This document shows positions 1 to 5,630 of a stretch of DNA of 5,630 bases, piece by piece (positions within the stretch are counted from its first letter, which is position 1; each line of letters begins with the position of its first letter). A program made the translations under genes and the position numbers. The DNA comes from Prevotellaceae bacterium UBA1786. Its GTDB lineage: Bacteria > Bacteroidota > Bacteroidia > Bacteroidales > Bacteroidaceae. The stretch is from positions 11,846 to 17,475 of the forward strand of contig DCGE01000142.1 of the NCBI GenBank assembly GCA_002314525.1. Reading direction: 5' to 3'. The notes beneath the pieces were generated by a model, which saw only the letters and a program-made list of their open reading frames with translations, had not been told where the DNA came from and made no database searches.

Positions 1-1230
1 TATTTCTCATACAGCACTGCCTCATTCGGTCTGAAGGATACCAAGTCACCGTCAAATGCCGAGAACATCCACCTCATGCCTTGCCGCTACAACGATGAGT
101 TCAAGGTGGGTACGAAGGATTTCAGCATCAAGCCTTATTGGTTTGCATACGGCAACCGCGACATCACCCCGCCTGTCATGAACATGGCAACCGCAAAGGG
201 TAGCACAGTCTCATCCGCAGAACTCGACTTTGCCAACTCCTCAGAGTCACAACACTGGATCATCCTCTCCGCTGAGCAGGTAAAGGAAATCGCTAAGGTG
301 AAGATGGCACTTGACACAGAACGTCTGGAGCGCTACATCGCTGGTTCGAAGGTACTTCTCAACACTGAGCACAAGGAACTTACCGTCGATGCCGATGCAT
401 CGTTCCGCACGCAGGTGGACGAAATCGAGCTCCGCAAGGAAAATGCAGTTACGGAACTTGAGCTCTCATCGGCATCGAGCGACATGCTGGAAGGACTCAT
501 GGCCTATCTGGCTAACATACAAGCCATCGACGTTCACAACCCGCTCGACCTCTCGTTCATCATCGATGATCCTGACCTTTCTACTGGTTCAAACTGGAAT
601 GGTATCGGTACCATCAAGGATTCAAAGATAGAATACACTACCGAGACGTTCAGTTTCTCCCAGAAACTTCCTGTCCGCCTGGCAAAAGGCACATGGGGAA
701 TCTTCGTCCGTGCCTTCCAACGTCCTGGAACAGCCATGATTGCAGCCAACAACTACAAGAAGGGTATCAATGACGTTTCGACCTACTTCATCGTGAACAA
801 GAACGAGCAACTCATCAAGCACGTAGTACAAGGTCAGGTATCGGAGAAGTTCAATCAAGGCGGAGTCGAGAGAAAGATCAACGGATACTACCAGCCTAAC
901 GATATCACTGCCGCTATACCATATCTTGACAACGGACTCTACGACAACGTCATTTCCATCAATCTTCGTGCCAAGGCCGAGGTGACGATCGGTATGAGGA
1001 ACGAAAAGGAGATTGAGAACAACTGGGTGGTAATCGACGGATTCAGACTCTGCTACTATGGTACTGACATCCAGAAGGAAGACGTGACTCCTATAATGGA
1101 CATAACATCCGACAACTCTGACGCCGATGCATACTACACGCTTGACGGTATCCGTCACGACAAAGCGCAGAAAGGCATCAACATCATCCGCACTCCTGAA
1201 GGAACTACGAAGAAAGTGTTAATAAAATAA
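1..1230 (+). CDS. C-terminal part of a secreted multidomain protein, probably glycan-active (5' truncated)
   Basis: The frame is open from base 1, so the Met codon at 76 is almost certainly internal; 409 residues are visible before TAA. Residues 1-89 end in 'ANSSESQHWIIL', which resembles the closing Q-x-W strand of ricin-type lectin repeats (weak). Residues 91-174 are charged and probably helical. Residues 158-329, counted from the Met at 76 (bases 547-1062), look like a beta-sandwich of the kind appended to Prevotella/Bacteroides glycosidases: 'DPDLSTGSNWNG' at its start, 'LAKGTWGIFVRAFQRPG' in the middle and 'NNWVVIDGFRLCYYG' at its end. The last 32 residues (YYTLDG...KGINII...KKVLIK) form a short Prevotella-type C-terminal tail. 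The catalytic or main domain lies upstream, so I cannot name the function. A secreted glycosidase or lectin is inferred from architecture alone. The gene ends 40 bases before a strong terminator, so it is the last gene of its transcription unit. Confidence 0.85.
   Translation, partial: YFSYSTASFGLKDTKSPSNAENIHLMPCRYNDEFKVGTKDFSIKPYWFAYGNRDITPPVMNMATAKGSTVSSAELDFANSSESQHWIILSAEQVKEIAKVKMALDTERLERYIAGSKVLLNTEHKELTVDADASFRTQVDEIELRKENAVTELELSSASSDMLEGLMAYLANIQAIDVHNPLDLSFIIDDPDLSTGSNWNGIGTIKDSKIEYTTETFSFSQKLPVRLAKGTWGIFVRAFQRPGTAMIAANNYKKGINDVSTYFIVNKNEQLIKHVVQGQVSEKFNQGGVERKINGYYQPNDITAAIPYLDNGLYDNVISINLRAKAEVTIGMRNEKEIENNWVVIDGFRLCYYGTDIQKEDVTPIMDITSDNSDADAYYTLDGIRHDKAQKGINIIRTPEGTTKKVLIK
1132..1227 (+). 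other. Prevotella-type C-terminal tail of the upstream protein
   Basis: The final 32 codons encode YYTLDG, a spacer, KGINIIR, a short turn and a basic KKVLIK end. The pattern (aromatic-x-L-x-G, then G-[IVF]-x-[IV], then a lysine-rich end) resembles a shortened type IX secretion C-terminal signal (Por_Secre_tail type). Tails of this kind recur on otherwise unrelated Prevotella exoproteins. A sorting role is inferred. The tail follows the YYG end of the beta-sandwich after a linker of about 23 residues rich in Asp, Ile and Thr. Confidence 0.55.
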
Positions 1231-1270
1231 GGTGGGAAAATCAGTCTCTATGTCAAGAGCGCCAATTTTC

Positions 1271-1306
1271 ACGGCTTGCATCATTAGCAGATGCAAGCCG
1301 TTTTTT
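1271..1306 (+). terminator. Intrinsic terminator of the upstream gene
   Basis: Bases 1271-1282 (ACGGCTTGCATC) pair perfectly with 1290-1301 (GATGCAAGCCGT), giving a 12-bp stem with a 7-base loop (ATTAGCA). Six T residues at 1301-1306 follow directly. It lies 40 bases after the stop codon of the upstream gene and about 90 bases before the promoter box of the next one, so it separates the two transcription units. Confidence 0.93.
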
Positions 1307-1368
1307 ATACTAATTCATATTGGATTTCAACATATTTGCGAATTTTGTCCTATTCTGTAATAAAAATC

Positions 1369-1402
1369 TTTCAAAGTTGTACGCATTTTTGTCGTAACTT
1401 TG
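1369..1402 (+). promoter_or_regulatory. Bacteroidota-type promoter of the GH29 gene
   Basis: TAACTTTG at 1395-1402 matches the Bacteroidota -7 consensus TAnnTTTG exactly and is followed by CAAC, a common continuation. The -33 element (consensus TTTG or TTG) is weak. Candidates are TTTC at 1369-1372 (22 bases upstream) and TTG at 1377-1379 (15 bases upstream); neither has ideal spacing. Transcription would start around 1406-1410, giving a leader of about 50 bases. No operator can be recognised. Confidence 0.7.
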
Positions 1403-1458
1403 CAACGTTGAAATGATAAAGTCAATATTATATCACTATTAACAAATTTCTTTCTAGT
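1403..1458 (+). promoter_or_regulatory. AT-rich leader without a Shine-Dalgarno sequence
   Basis: The bases before the ATG at 1459 (AACAAATTTCTTTCTAGT) contain no GGAGG-like stretch. This is normal in Bacteroidota, where A/T-rich, weakly structured leaders support initiation. An in-frame TAA at 1417-1419, with no start codon between it and 1459, fixes the start of the downstream gene. No riboswitch or strong hairpin is apparent. Confidence 0.6.
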
Positions 1459-1515
1459 ATGAAGAATTCATTTTTACTTTCAGTTCTCGTTGCCTTTGCC
1501 ATTACGGCCAGCGCA
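1459..1515 (+). other. Signal peptide of the GH29 enzyme
   Basis: Residues 1-19 have a basic start (MKN), a hydrophobic core (FLLSVLVAFAI) and a TASA end followed by Gln20, a typical signal peptidase I site (ASA|QN). There is no lipobox cysteine, so the protein is probably released to the periplasm or exported further rather than lipid-anchored. Together with the C-terminal tail this supports a cell-surface or secreted location. Confidence 0.9.
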
Positions 1516-4500
1516 CAGAACGTAGAGGTGAAGACCGGCAAGTTTTCACCTGAATGGGAATCCCTTGACGCATGGCAGTGCCCAGAGTGGTTCAAGGATG
1601 CCAAGTTCGGTATCTGGGCTCATTGGGGTCCACAGTGTCAGGCCGAGTATGGTGACTGGTACGCACGTTTCATGTACTATCCTGGAACAAACCAGTACAA
1701 TTACCACTCAAATACCTACGGAGACCCTTCCGAGTACGGTTTGAAGGAACTCTGCCGTGACTGGAAGGCTGCCAACTGGAATCCAGAAGAGCTGATTGAC
1801 CTGTACAAGAGTGCCGGTGCCAAGTATTTCGTTGCACTCGGTAACCACCACGACAACTTCGACCTATGGAACTCTCCTTATCAGGAGTGGAACTCAGTCA
1901 ACATCGGTCCTAAGCGCGACCTTCTGAAGGGTTGGAGTGATGCGTGCAAGAAGGCTGGTCTACCTATCGGTGTCAGCATCCACGCAAGCCACGCATGGAC
2001 ATGGCTCGAAGCATCACAGGACTTCGACGGCAATCTCACCAAAGAAGAAGGAACAGGTAAATGGTGGGAAGGCATGGACCCACAGGAACTCTATGCCCAG
2101 CGTCACGATCCTTCCACGGGCTATGACGAAAGCGGAACCATCCACAGCCAGTGGGAATGGGGCAACGGCGCGAGCCTTCCGTCAGAAGCATACAAGACCA
2201 AGTTCCAGAACCGAGTACTGGAGATGATCAACGACTATGATCCTGCGCTTATCTACTTCGACGACACAGCCATGCCGTTCTACGGATGCGACGATGCCGT
2301 CGGCAAGAATATCCTCGCCCACTACTACAATCACAGTGCCGAGAAAAACGGTGGTACTCCTAACGTCGTAGTTACAGGCAAGAAGCTCACCGACGCTCAG
2401 AAGCAGCATGAGCTATGGGACGTTGAGCGTGGTATCCCTGATGCCATTCAGGAAGAATACTGGCAGACTTGTACATGTATCGGCAGTTGGCACTACGATC
2501 AGGGAATCTATACGAGTGGCAGCTACAAGAGTGCTCAGCAGGTTGTTGACATGCTTGCTGACATCGTCAGCAAGAACGGCAACCTCCTTCTTTCAGTCCC
2601 TGTAAAAGCTGATGGTACTATCGACGAGAAGGAGAAGGCCATCGTTGAGCAGATCAAGGCCTGGATGGACGTGAACTCCATTAGTATATACGGAACCCGC
2701 CCTTGGAAGACCTTCGGTGAAGGTCCGTTGGCTGAGAAGTCCAACCCTCTCTCGGGTCAGGGATTCAACGAAGGCAACAACTACAGTGCCAAGGATGTTC
2801 GCTACGCTCAGCGCAACGACTCACTCTTTGCAACCATCATGCGCTGGCCTGCAAGCAAAAGTTTCTCTTTCACCTCACTTAGCATTGCTTCCAAGTACTA
2901 CAGCGGCAAGGTCAAGAGTGTGGAACTCATAGGCTACGGCAAGGTTGATTACAAGGAGTCAATTGACGGTGTGACTGTCAGCCTTCCTGACGTAAAGCCA
3001 AATGACATCGCTCCGGTATTCGTAATCACATTCGGTGAGATGGAGCAAGTTGACCTCGCTCTCATCATCGAATCATACGAGGCAAAGGTGAAGGACCTGC
3101 TCCTCGAATCCGGCTACGACACCGGCAAGTACAACAAGGAAAACGTTCAGGCCTTCTCTGATGTAATCAATGCTCAGAAGCAGTACATCGGCAGTTCTGA
3201 GGCTAACCAGAAAGTGGCTGTCGAGACTATCAACGAGGCATACAAACTGCTCAAGTCAAACGGACGAATCCAGCCGGGTGCTCCTGCAAACGAGGAGAAC
3301 GCAACTGATATGACTATCGAAAAGATGCTCGAGAAGACTGACTTCGCAGCAACCACTATGGGATCACGTTTCGGTACTCCTGCCAATTGGACTGTCGAGA
3401 ACTACTATGTAGAGGAGAACGACGAGTCCAAGGGTGTGAAGAACGGTATCGATGCCTATGAAGGCTACAACGCACTGAGTCTCGGCATCTGGGGCAGCGA
3501 AGACAAGCAGCCTTACACATGCGACCTTCGCAACGCGCGTATATACAGAAAGGTGACACTTGAGCCAGGACGCTACTTCTTCGGCAACAAGTATAATGCA
3601 AACTACAACCTCTCCGATGCTGCATACCTCTATGTAGCAGACAAGGTACTCGACACTGACGACGTTGAGGATGCATCAATCGCATTCGCACCTATCAAGA
3701 ACGGTCAGACCGGCAATTTCTTCGGAGTCACATTCACAGTGAAGGAAGAGAAGGAAGTGGTTATCTGCTATCAGGCCGACATGGCAAACGGTGCTACCGA
3801 ACAGGAGTTCCGTGTGTCAGAAATCAAGTTACTCTACTACGGCAACATGAACTACGATGCCCTCAACGAACTCTACATGTATGCCGATCAGGTGATTGCA
3901 GAGTCCAAGGTCAACTCCAACACCGGCTATTACAGCAAGGCTGCAGTGGCAGTGCTTGAGGAGGCAATGGAGAAGGCTCTCGAGATTGACGAGTCAGCAA
4001 CCTACGAGGAGTTCATGGAGGCTTACAGCACTCTCCAGAAGGCCATCGAGGATTTCAAGACCAAAGGACGCAATCCTGGTGCGGCTCCAGCTGACGGATG
4101 GATTGAGGACATGACTATTGAGAAGCTCCACGAAGCCGATAACTTCAAGCGTACAGCAGAAACAGATGACGGAGACCGTTTCGGTATTCCTGAGTACTGG
4201 ACCGTCGAGAACTTCGGATTCGGCGACCAGGGTGGTATCGACCACGATCCTGGCTATGACTGCCTGCATCTTGAGGTATGGTGGAACAGCGGTGCCTTCC
4301 CTGACAACGGCTACGACATCCAGAATGTCCGCCTCTACCAGAAGGTACATCTTCCTGAAGGACGCTATTTCTTCGGTGCGGCTTATCCTAACTTCGAGCC
4401 TAACGAGGAACTCTACATCTTCGCTTCAGACGAAATCGTTCCTACAAACGAGATATCTACTAACACCATCGCATTCGAGAAGGTGAACGTGGCTCCGCGC

Positions 4501-5592
4501 GACGGTTCGTTCCGTGGCATCTACTTCAACCTCGACGAGGAACAGGATTTGTATCTCGGTTTCCAGACTGACTTCAGCGGTTGCCAGACCAACAACCTCC
4601 GCGCAAAGGCTGTCAAGCTACTCTATTACGGCACCATCAACTATGAGTCGGTCATGACCCTCGTCGCTTCGATCGAGGAGAAACTGGAAGGCATCAAGGT
4701 GAACGAAAACACCGGCTTCTATTCTCAGGATGCTGTCGACAAGCTCAAGGAAATTCTTGCTGAGGCAAAGAAGCTCGACAAGGATGCTGATTTCGAGACT
4801 GTATCCACAACGTACAACAACCTCAACACAGCCTACAACGACTTCATCGAGAACGGCAAGAACCCTGGTGGTCAGCCTATCAAGATCGATGCCACTGACA
4901 TCACCAAGGAATATCTCGTAGAGTCTTCCGCATTCTCACGCCTCGACCCATCGGTAACCACACGTTTCTCTACTCCAAAGAACTGGACTGTTGAGAACTT
5001 CCTGATTGAAAAAGGCGGCGAAGGCATAAAGAACGGCGTTGACAACTATCCAGGCTACGAATGTCTGTCACTCGGTATCTGGGATGACCGCCAGAACAAT
5101 GAAGAAGGCGACATCGCCGATGCACGTCTCTACCGCACAGTCAATCTCCCTGCAGGTACATACTATTTCGGTGCTACCTACAACACGACTTACAACATGA
5201 GTCCAAAGGCCTACATCTTTGCAGCTGATGCCACTATGTCTACAAGCGAGATCACGGAGAATTCCATCGCATACTATCCTATCAGCAAGGCCAGCGACAA
5301 CGACGAACTCTACCACGGAATCTACTTCACCATCGACAAGCAGCAGGATGTAGTTCTCGGATTCCAGGCTAACCTCGCAGAAGGCAGTGCTACACAGGAA
5401 TTCCGTGCAAAGGGCATCGTACTCTATGGTTACGGATATGTTGACGCAATCGAGGAAGTTGCCCACGACACAGAATATGTCGGCGAACCTCGCTTCTACA
5501 CCATCTCAGGTGTTCAGCTCCAGCAGGCTCCTCAGCACGGCTTCTTCATAGTACGTCAAGGAGGCAAAACATACAAAGCCTATAGAAAATAA
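1459..5592 (+). CDS. Secreted GH29 alpha-L-fucosidase-type glycoside hydrolase with three C-terminal repeat units
   Basis: This is predicted to hydrolyse terminal alpha-L-fucosyl (or a closely related) linkage outside the cytoplasm, with retention of configuration as in GH29. Order of parts by residue: signal peptide 1-19; catalytic barrel about 29-415; beta-sandwich about 421-527; three repeat units 528-795, 796-1058 and 1059-1326; tail 1327-1377. Family marks seen are 'FGIWAHWGP' (H55), 'NHHDNF' (H130, H131), 'ALIYFDD' with D268 at the nucleophile position, and 'SKNGNLLLSVPVKADGTID'. GH29 enzymes usually run 450-600 residues, and the repeats account for the 1377 here. The motifs GNHHDNFDLWNS, WWEGMDPQELYAQ and WQTCTCIGSWHY mark a subfamily common in Bacteroidota and distinct from classic FUCA1-like enzymes. 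At the classic acid/base site the residue is Q336, so the proton donor is uncertain (E323, E332 or E333 are candidates). The gene has its own promoter and is intact. The GH29 assignment is firm; the exact substrate is not. Confidence 0.93.
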   Translation: MKNSFLLSVLVAFAITASAQNVEVKTGKFSPEWESLDAWQCPEWFKDAKFGIWAHWGPQCQAEYGDWYARFMYYPGTNQYNYHSNTYGDPSEYGLKELCRDWKAANWNPEELIDLYKSAGAKYFVALGNHHDNFDLWNSPYQEWNSVNIGPKRDLLKGWSDACKKAGLPIGVSIHASHAWTWLEASQDFDGNLTKEEGTGKWWEGMDPQELYAQRHDPSTGYDESGTIHSQWEWGNGASLPSEAYKTKFQNRVLEMINDYDPALIYFDDTAMPFYGCDDAVGKNILAHYYNHSAEKNGGTPNVVVTGKKLTDAQKQHELWDVERGIPDAIQEEYWQTCTCIGSWHYDQGIYTSGSYKSAQQVVDMLADIVSKNGNLLLSVPVKADGTIDEKEKAIVEQIKAWMDVNSISIYGTRPWKTFGEGPLAEKSNPLSGQGFNEGNNYSAKDVRYAQRNDSLFATIMRWPASKSFSFTSLSIASKYYSGKVKSVELIGYGKVDYKESIDGVTVSLPDVKPNDIAPVFVITFGEMEQVDLALIIESYEAKVKDLLLESGYDTGKYNKENVQAFSDVINAQKQYIGSSEANQKVAVETINEAYKLLKSNGRIQPGAPANEENATDMTIEKMLEKTDFAATTMGSRFGTPANWTVENYYVEENDESKGVKNGIDAYEGYNALSLGIWGSEDKQPYTCDLRNARIYRKVTLEPGRYFFGNKYNANYNLSDAAYLYVADKVLDTDDVEDASIAFAPIKNGQTGNFFGVTFTVKEEKEVVICYQADMANGATEQEFRVSEIKLLYYGNMNYDALNELYMYADQVIAESKVNSNTGYYSKAAVAVLEEAMEKALEIDESATYEEFMEAYSTLQKAIEDFKTKGRNPGAAPADGWIEDMTIEKLHEADNFKRTAETDDGDRFGIPEYWTVENFGFGDQGGIDHDPGYDCLHLEVWWNSGAFPDNGYDIQNVRLYQKVHLPEGRYFFGAAYPNFEPNEELYIFASDEIVPTNEISTNTIAFEKVNVAPRDGSFRGIYFNLDEEQDLYLGFQTDFSGCQTNNLRAKAVKLLYYGTINYESVMTLVASIEEKLEGIKVNENTGFYSQDAVDKLKEILAEAKKLDKDADFETVSTTYNNLNTAYNDFIENGKNPGGQPIKIDATDITKEYLVESSAFSRLDPSVTTRFSTPKNWTVENFLIEKGGEGIKNGVDNYPGYECLSLGIWDDRQNNEEGDIADARLYRTVNLPAGTYYFGATYNTTYNMSPKAYIFAADATMSTSEITENSIAYYPISKASDNDELYHGIYFTIDKQQDVVLGFQANLAEGSATQEFRAKGIVLYGYGYVDAIEEVAHDTEYVGEPRFYTISGVQLQQAPQHGFFIVRQGGKTYKAYRK
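1543..2703 (+). other. GH29 catalytic (beta/alpha) barrel domain
   Basis: Residues 29-415 hold the whole active-site core. H55, H130 and H131 match the His residues that bind fucose in GH29 structures. D268 in 'IYFDD' aligns with the nucleophile of the L-W-x-D motif (D225 in human FUCA1). By motif alignment, W335-Q336 falls where FUCA1 has Trp-Glu289, its acid/base. Position 129 is Asn where many family members have Lys (KHHDGF). A long loop at about 182-240, between 'SIHASHAWTW' and the nucleophile strand, is rich in Gly and Trp and probably shapes the substrate pocket. The domain closes with 'YGTRPWKTFGEGP', the usual end of the barrel, and a beta-sandwich follows to about residue 527. Confidence 0.88.
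3040..3843 (+). repeat. Repeat unit 1: helical bundle plus DUF5013-like beta domain
   Basis: This is residues 528-795. The first part (528-606) is predicted to form a small helical bundle resembling FIVAR-type modules: 'LALIIESYEAKVKDLL', 'NVQAFSDVINAQKQYI' and 'ETINEAYKLLKS', ending in a PGAP linker. The second part (614-795) is beta-rich with the shared marks RFGTPANWTVEN, GIDAYEGYNALSLGIW, ARIYRKVTLEPGRYFFG and IKLLYYG. From memory the beta part resembles Pfam DUF5013; this is unverified. A carbohydrate-binding or spacer role is inferred. Confidence 0.82.
3844..4632 (+). repeat. Repeat unit 2: helical bundle plus DUF5013-like beta domain
   Basis: This is residues 796-1058, 263 long against 268 for units 1 and 3. 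The helical part (797-873) has 'NTGYYSKAAVAVLEEAMEKA' and 'AYSTLQKAIEDFKTKG', ending in RNPGAAP. The beta part (884-1058) has RFGIPEYWTVEN, GIDHDPGYDCLHLEVW, VRLYQKVHLPEGRYFFG, LGFQTDF and VKLLYYG. It differs most from the others around 921-950, where it lacks the K-N-G lead-in and carries VWWNSGAF instead of LGIW. This may alter any ligand site. Confidence 0.82.
4633..5436 (+). repeat. Repeat unit 3: helical bundle plus DUF5013-like beta domain
   Basis: This is residues 1059-1326. The helical part (1060-1139) has 'NTGFYSQDAVDKLKEILAEA' and 'TYNNLNTAYNDFIENG', ending in KNPGGQP. The beta part (1145-1326) has RFSTPKNWTVEN, GVDNYPGYECLSLGIW, ARLYRTVNLPAGTYYFG, LGFQANL and VLYGYG. The helical part is closest to unit 2, while the beta part shares indels and motifs with unit 1 (KNG lead-in, LSLGIW, YN..YN segment, TQEFR). 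Confidence 0.82.
5494..5589 (+). other. Prevotella-type C-terminal tail of the GH29 enzyme
   Basis: The last 32 residues (FYTISG, spacer, APQHGFFIVR, KTYKAYRK) follow the same plan as the tail of the upstream protein: aromatic-T-x-x-G, then G-F-F-I-V, then a basic end. A short acidic linker (AIEEVAHDTEYVGEP) joins the tail to repeat unit 3. A role as sorting or secretion signal, similar to a reduced type IX C-terminal domain, is inferred from family pattern only. Confidence 0.55.
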
Positions 5593-5630
5593 TCAGATAC
5601 AAAGTATCAAATATCTCAAGACTACGGCTT
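5593..5630. other. 3' flank of the GH29 gene
   Basis: These 38 bases after the stop hold only a small inverted repeat (GATAC, AAA, GTATC at 5596-5608), too short and without a T-run to be a terminator. The final AGACTACGGCTT could be the first arm of a terminator hairpin whose partner lies outside the window. This cannot be decided here. Confidence 0.4.

Noticed and set aside
76..78. ATG as the start of the first gene
   Set aside because: The frame stays open to the window edge, codons 1-25 read as ordinary protein sequence, and there is no signal peptide or promoter ahead of it. The gene starts upstream of the window.
622..1158. Long open frame of 178 codons on the minus strand inside the upstream gene
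   Set aside because: It lies wholly opposite a well-supported coding frame, its product is low-complexity and V/L/S-rich without any recognisable domain, and it has no promoter box or terminator. It is a shadow of codon bias in the + strand gene.
2461..2496. Pseudoenzyme interpretation of the GH29 domain
   Set aside because: The nucleophile D268 and the fucose-binding His residues are kept, the frame is intact, and the Gln motif looks like a subfamily trait, so loss of activity is not supported.
3040..5436. Tandem DNA repeat or assembly duplication
   Set aside because: The three units are clearly related as protein but diverged at the DNA level, with different lengths (268, 263 and 268 residues), so this is an old domain duplication and not an assembly artefact.
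5068..5466. Minus-strand open frame of 132 codons opposite repeat unit 3
   Set aside because: It is antisense to conserved repeat motifs, and nothing in its translation is recognisable.
5596..5608. Inverted repeat GATAC-AAA-GTATC as a terminator of the GH29 gene
   Set aside because: It has a stem of only 5 bp, with a 3-base loop and no T-run. It would not terminate transcription.

Overview
The window comes from a Bacteroidota genome, most likely Prevotella or a close relative. Four things support this: a TAnnTTTG-type promoter box ahead of the complete gene, no Shine-Dalgarno sequence at its start, secreted multidomain glycan-active proteins, and at both C-termini the short 'YTLxG...GI.I....KK' tail familiar from Prevotella exoproteins. 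The exact species cannot be read from the sequence. Both genes are on the + strand, and I see no RNA gene, CRISPR array or mobile element.

Layout: (1) 1-1230 is the 3' part of a secreted protein gene whose 5' end lies outside the window. It encodes the end of a possible ricin-like lectin region, a helical segment, a beta-sandwich (carbohydrate-binding-like) domain and a C-terminal tail. (2) 1231-1458 is intergenic. It holds a strong intrinsic terminator (1271-1306) for the first gene, then a promoter (-7 box TAACTTTG at 1395-1402) and an AT-rich leader for the second. (3) 1459-5592 is one intact gene of 1377 codons. It encodes an exported family 29 glycoside hydrolase (alpha-L-fucosidase type) with a signal peptide, a catalytic barrel, a C-terminal beta-sandwich, three tandem repeats of about 265 residues (helical bundle plus DUF5013-like beta domain), and a C-terminal tail. 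(4) 5593-5630 is a short 3' flank.

The two genes are transcribed separately, but both products look like exported glycan-handling proteins with matching C-terminal architecture. That fits a glycan-foraging locus in which terminal fucose is removed from host or plant glycans. No SusC/SusD pair or regulator is visible in the window. The most noteworthy points are the three repeats, whose helical and beta parts show different relationships to each other, and a GH29 active site with Gln where human FUCA1 and similar enzymes have the acid/base Glu. I see no wholly new system here; the hydrolase belongs to a recognisable subfamily.
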